A DNA stretch of 29,992 bases from a virus: the IMG/VR virus record IMGVR_UViG_3300009509_000167, positions 1 to 29,992 of that record. One strand, written 5' to 3'. A program made the position numbers and the translations under genes. The stretch's first letter is position 1, and every line of letters begins with the position of its first letter. The notes beneath the pieces are model-generated. The model ran no database searches and was not told the origin of the DNA. It was given only the letters and a program-made list of their open reading frames with translations. Of this stretch, positions 28,068-29,992 are shown piece after piece.

Positions 28068-29992
28068 ATGCGGGAAGTCGCCATCGCCTTCGATCGCGGG
28101 CTGAACTTCGTCCGCAACAAGGCCCGGATCCCGAAGGGCCAGTGCTACATGCTGAAGAACTATATGTTCGGCAAGGGCACTCTGCGGCGGCGAGCTGGCA
28201 AGTGGGCGGCTTACGTGGCCTCAACGGTCGAAGCGAACGTCAGACCAGTCTCGATGCTCAAGCGCTGGTACAAGCTCGCGCTGACCGGGGCAATCGAGGC
28301 GTACTTCTTCAAGGCGGCCTACACCGGGCTTTGGAAGGCCGATAACGACTGGGACGATCTTTCTCCCTGGACGGCTACCATTGCGACCGACGGAGTCTGG
28401 ACCGCCATGACGCTTCCGGCGACCGCGAATCAGTCTTTGCGGACATTACTGACCGGGACATCAGCTTCCTTCACCGACGGATACCTACAGCGCTCGCTCG
28501 GCTACAACAACTGGTGCTATCTCTTCCCAGAGTACGCCAGCACGGATGACGCGGATTATCTTCTCAACTGCGGGATGAGAACAAACGGTTCCAAGGTCTA
28601 TCTGCACGGTTGTACGCCTCCGGCGGCGGTGCTGGCTTTCAGCTCCGTCAGTGGATCGCACGCGAGCGGTCTCGAGAGTGCCAAGTGGTATCACTACCGG
28701 GCCGTCTATCGGTACATGGATGGAGCTGTAGGATATTCCACCCTGGGAACCGTCTACACGTACAAGGACGCAGCGGCGACGCCGGACTTCCTTTACGTCA
28801 CGCTCACTGTGGCCGCCGGCCATAGCGATGACGTGACACACATCGAAATCTATCGAACGAAGGGGCAGACCGCGGCCGGAGGAGCAACCGATCCGAACGT
28901 GGTCGACTACTACTACGTAGGCGTCGTCACCGCGTCCACCGCTCCAACGACGTTCCAGGATACGAATGCAGACTCTTCTCTCACGCAGCTTGCCGACCCC
29001 AATGTCTTCATGCCACCGAAGTGCAAGACGGCCGTCGTTTGGCGAAACTCCCTCGTGATGGGAAATCTCAAGAGTCGAAACACCAGCGTGGCGAGCTATC
29101 TCGAGAGTGAAGAAGGGGGAATCCACAAGAATCGGCTCCGATGGTCCGAGCCTGGACAGCCCGACATGTTCCGCTCCGAGGGATACCAGGACGTTTTCCC
29201 GGATGGCGACAGCGGGAGCATCCGCCGACTCGTCGTCTCGCCGCTGATTGACCACCTGATGGTTTTCATGGAAGAGGACGTTGTTGCGTTCTCGGACCTT
29301 CCTGGTATTCCGAAGAACATCGCGAACTCGCGTGGTACTCCGGCGCGGGATTCCGTCATTGAATATCAGGGCCTGATCTTCTACATGACCAAGCAGGGGA
29401 TCGAGGTCATCAACGGCTATGAGGCACGAGACATTACCTCAGAGACGATCGCTCCGCTTTGGCGAGAGCTCAATTCCTCGGCCAGCCATTACGCAGAGAG
29501 AGTCAATCTTGCGGCGATTGACAAGGTCCGGGTGACCGTTATCCCGGAGGAGGATCTGATCGTCTGGGCCTACCCAGCGGCGACGGCGACCTACAATAAC
29601 CGTCTTCTTGTCCTCGATTTGCGTCAGTGGAAGAAGTACGGGGCGCAGAACGGCGTCTTCACCATTCTCGAGGGGTGGAATATCTCCTGCTTCTCCCGTT
29701 GGGATGGGGAGGGAGACCGAGGCGAGATTTTCGGCGGCGAGGCTATCACCTCGGTTGGTGTCCGCGATTGGACCTACCGACTGTTCTTCGGCGACGAGGA
29801 CCAGAACGGCAACGGGGCGACGGCCATTTCTTATGCTGGGATCAACGGGAAAATATACCTGGGGCTGTCGGACCTTGACCGTCCCGATATGAGGAAGGCG
29901 TTTCAGTACGCCAACTTCAGGGCGCTGGGCGGTGGACAGACGAGCGTGTTGATTGACCTGGACATCGACGACGGAGCCTATGTGAAGCGCCT
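28068..29992 (+). CDS. Tail nozzle or hub-like protein, 3' end cut by the window edge
   Basis: AGGAG lies seven bases before ATG 28068. The frame has no stop to the window end (641 codons). N-terminus FDRGLNFVRNKARIPKGQCYMLKNYMFGKGTLRRRAGKW is the form of podovirus nozzle or stabilisation proteins (P22 gp10- and T7 gp12-like). Beta-propeller-like repeats follow: YHYRAVYRYMDGAVGYS, VTHIEIYRTKG, VVWRNSLVMGN, FRSEGYQDVFPDG, LMVFMEEDVVAFSD, LIFYMTKQGIEVINGYE, IVWAYPA..YNNRLLVLDL and WNISCFSRWDGEG. It would extend the tail below the adaptor and plug DNA. The final domain lies outside the window. Confidence 0.8.
   Translation, partial: MREVAIAFDRGLNFVRNKARIPKGQCYMLKNYMFGKGTLRRRAGKWAAYVASTVEANVRPVSMLKRWYKLALTGAIEAYFFKAAYTGLWKADNDWDDLSPWTATIATDGVWTAMTLPATANQSLRTLLTGTSASFTDGYLQRSLGYNNWCYLFPEYASTDDADYLLNCGMRTNGSKVYLHGCTPPAAVLAFSSVSGSHASGLESAKWYHYRAVYRYMDGAVGYSTLGTVYTYKDAAATPDFLYVTLTVAAGHSDDVTHIEIYRTKGQTAAGGATDPNVVDYYYVGVVTASTAPTTFQDTNADSSLTQLADPNVFMPPKCKTAVVWRNSLVMGNLKSRNTSVASYLESEEGGIHKNRLRWSEPGQPDMFRSEGYQDVFPDGDSGSIRRLVVSPLIDHLMVFMEEDVVAFSDLPGIPKNIANSRGTPARDSVIEYQGLIFYMTKQGIEVINGYEARDITSETIAPLWRELNSSASHYAERVNLAAIDKVRVTVIPEEDLIVWAYPAATATYNNRLLVLDLRQWKKYGAQNGVFTILEGWNISCFSRWDGEGDRGEIFGGEAITSVGVRDWTYRLFFGDEDQNGNGATAISYAGINGKIYLGLSDLDRPDMRKAFQYANFRALGGGQTSVLIDLDIDDGAYVKR

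Noticed and set aside
1-29992. CRISPR array or insertion sequence
   Set aside because: No regularly spaced repeats, transposase motifs or terminal inverted repeats were seen on reading through the window.

Overview
The window is a stretch of a tailed double-stranded DNA bacteriophage, or a provirus of one, with a short-tailed (podovirus-like) layout. The evidence is a collinear run on the + strand of terminase large subunit, FmdB-like zinc ribbon protein, portal, coiled-coil scaffold candidate, major capsid protein, decoration-like protein, fibre-like proteins, head-tail adaptor and a tail-nozzle-like protein. No tail tube, sheath or tape-measure gene is seen. The DNA is GC-rich and uses ATG, GTG and at least one TTG start with purine-rich Shine-Dalgarno sites. 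Genes are packed with ATGA, GTGA and TGATG overlaps. The host is bacterial but cannot be named. No integrase, tRNA, CRISPR array or insertion sequence was found, so the lifestyle is open.

Region 1 (1-2071, + strand): the end of a Rad50/SMC-like ATPase whose Walker A lies at the window edge, a 29-residue membrane peptide and an unknown gene, closed by a perfect 10-bp hairpin. Region 2 (2081-6093, - strand): a leftward operon of twelve small, mostly unrecognised genes, including a DUF3560 protein, a zinc ribbon protein and a membrane peptide. A TTGACA promoter at 6168-6195 precedes it. Region 3 (about 6196-7247): about 1 kb without a credible gene. It has a GC hairpin and then a very G/T-rich, C-poor stretch with clustered GGGG tracts. 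Region 4 (7248-7981): a leftward pair made of a helix-turn-helix protein and an unknown partner, with possible back-to-back promoters at its head.

Region 5 (8073-11669, + strand): a rightward operon of small accessory genes. It holds a pair of FYGGPLDG paralogues, several zinc-binding proteins, a winged-helix regulator, and a 74-residue protein that joins a Tat-like signal to a copy of the major capsid protein's N-terminal arm. Region 6 (11671-15597): a glycoside-hydrolase-like gene whose translation start lies in a parS-like palindrome, three small genes, and a terminase containing a second open gene in another frame. Region 7 (15597-20903): FmdB-like protein, portal, then four proteins with export signals (one beta-helix and three related small proteins). 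Region 8 (20908-29992): a good promoter, then scaffold candidate, capsid, decoration-like protein, a glycosyltransferase-methyltransferase fusion, three tandem small paralogues, a lectin-like fibre protein with an apparent frame break, adaptor and nozzle.

The structural genes would package DNA (terminase, portal), build the head (scaffold, capsid, decoration), modify something by glycosylation or methylation, and close the head with the adaptor and nozzle. The most unusual parts are the exported-protein cassette inside the head module, the capsid-arm mimic, the overprinted terminase and the parS-like site.
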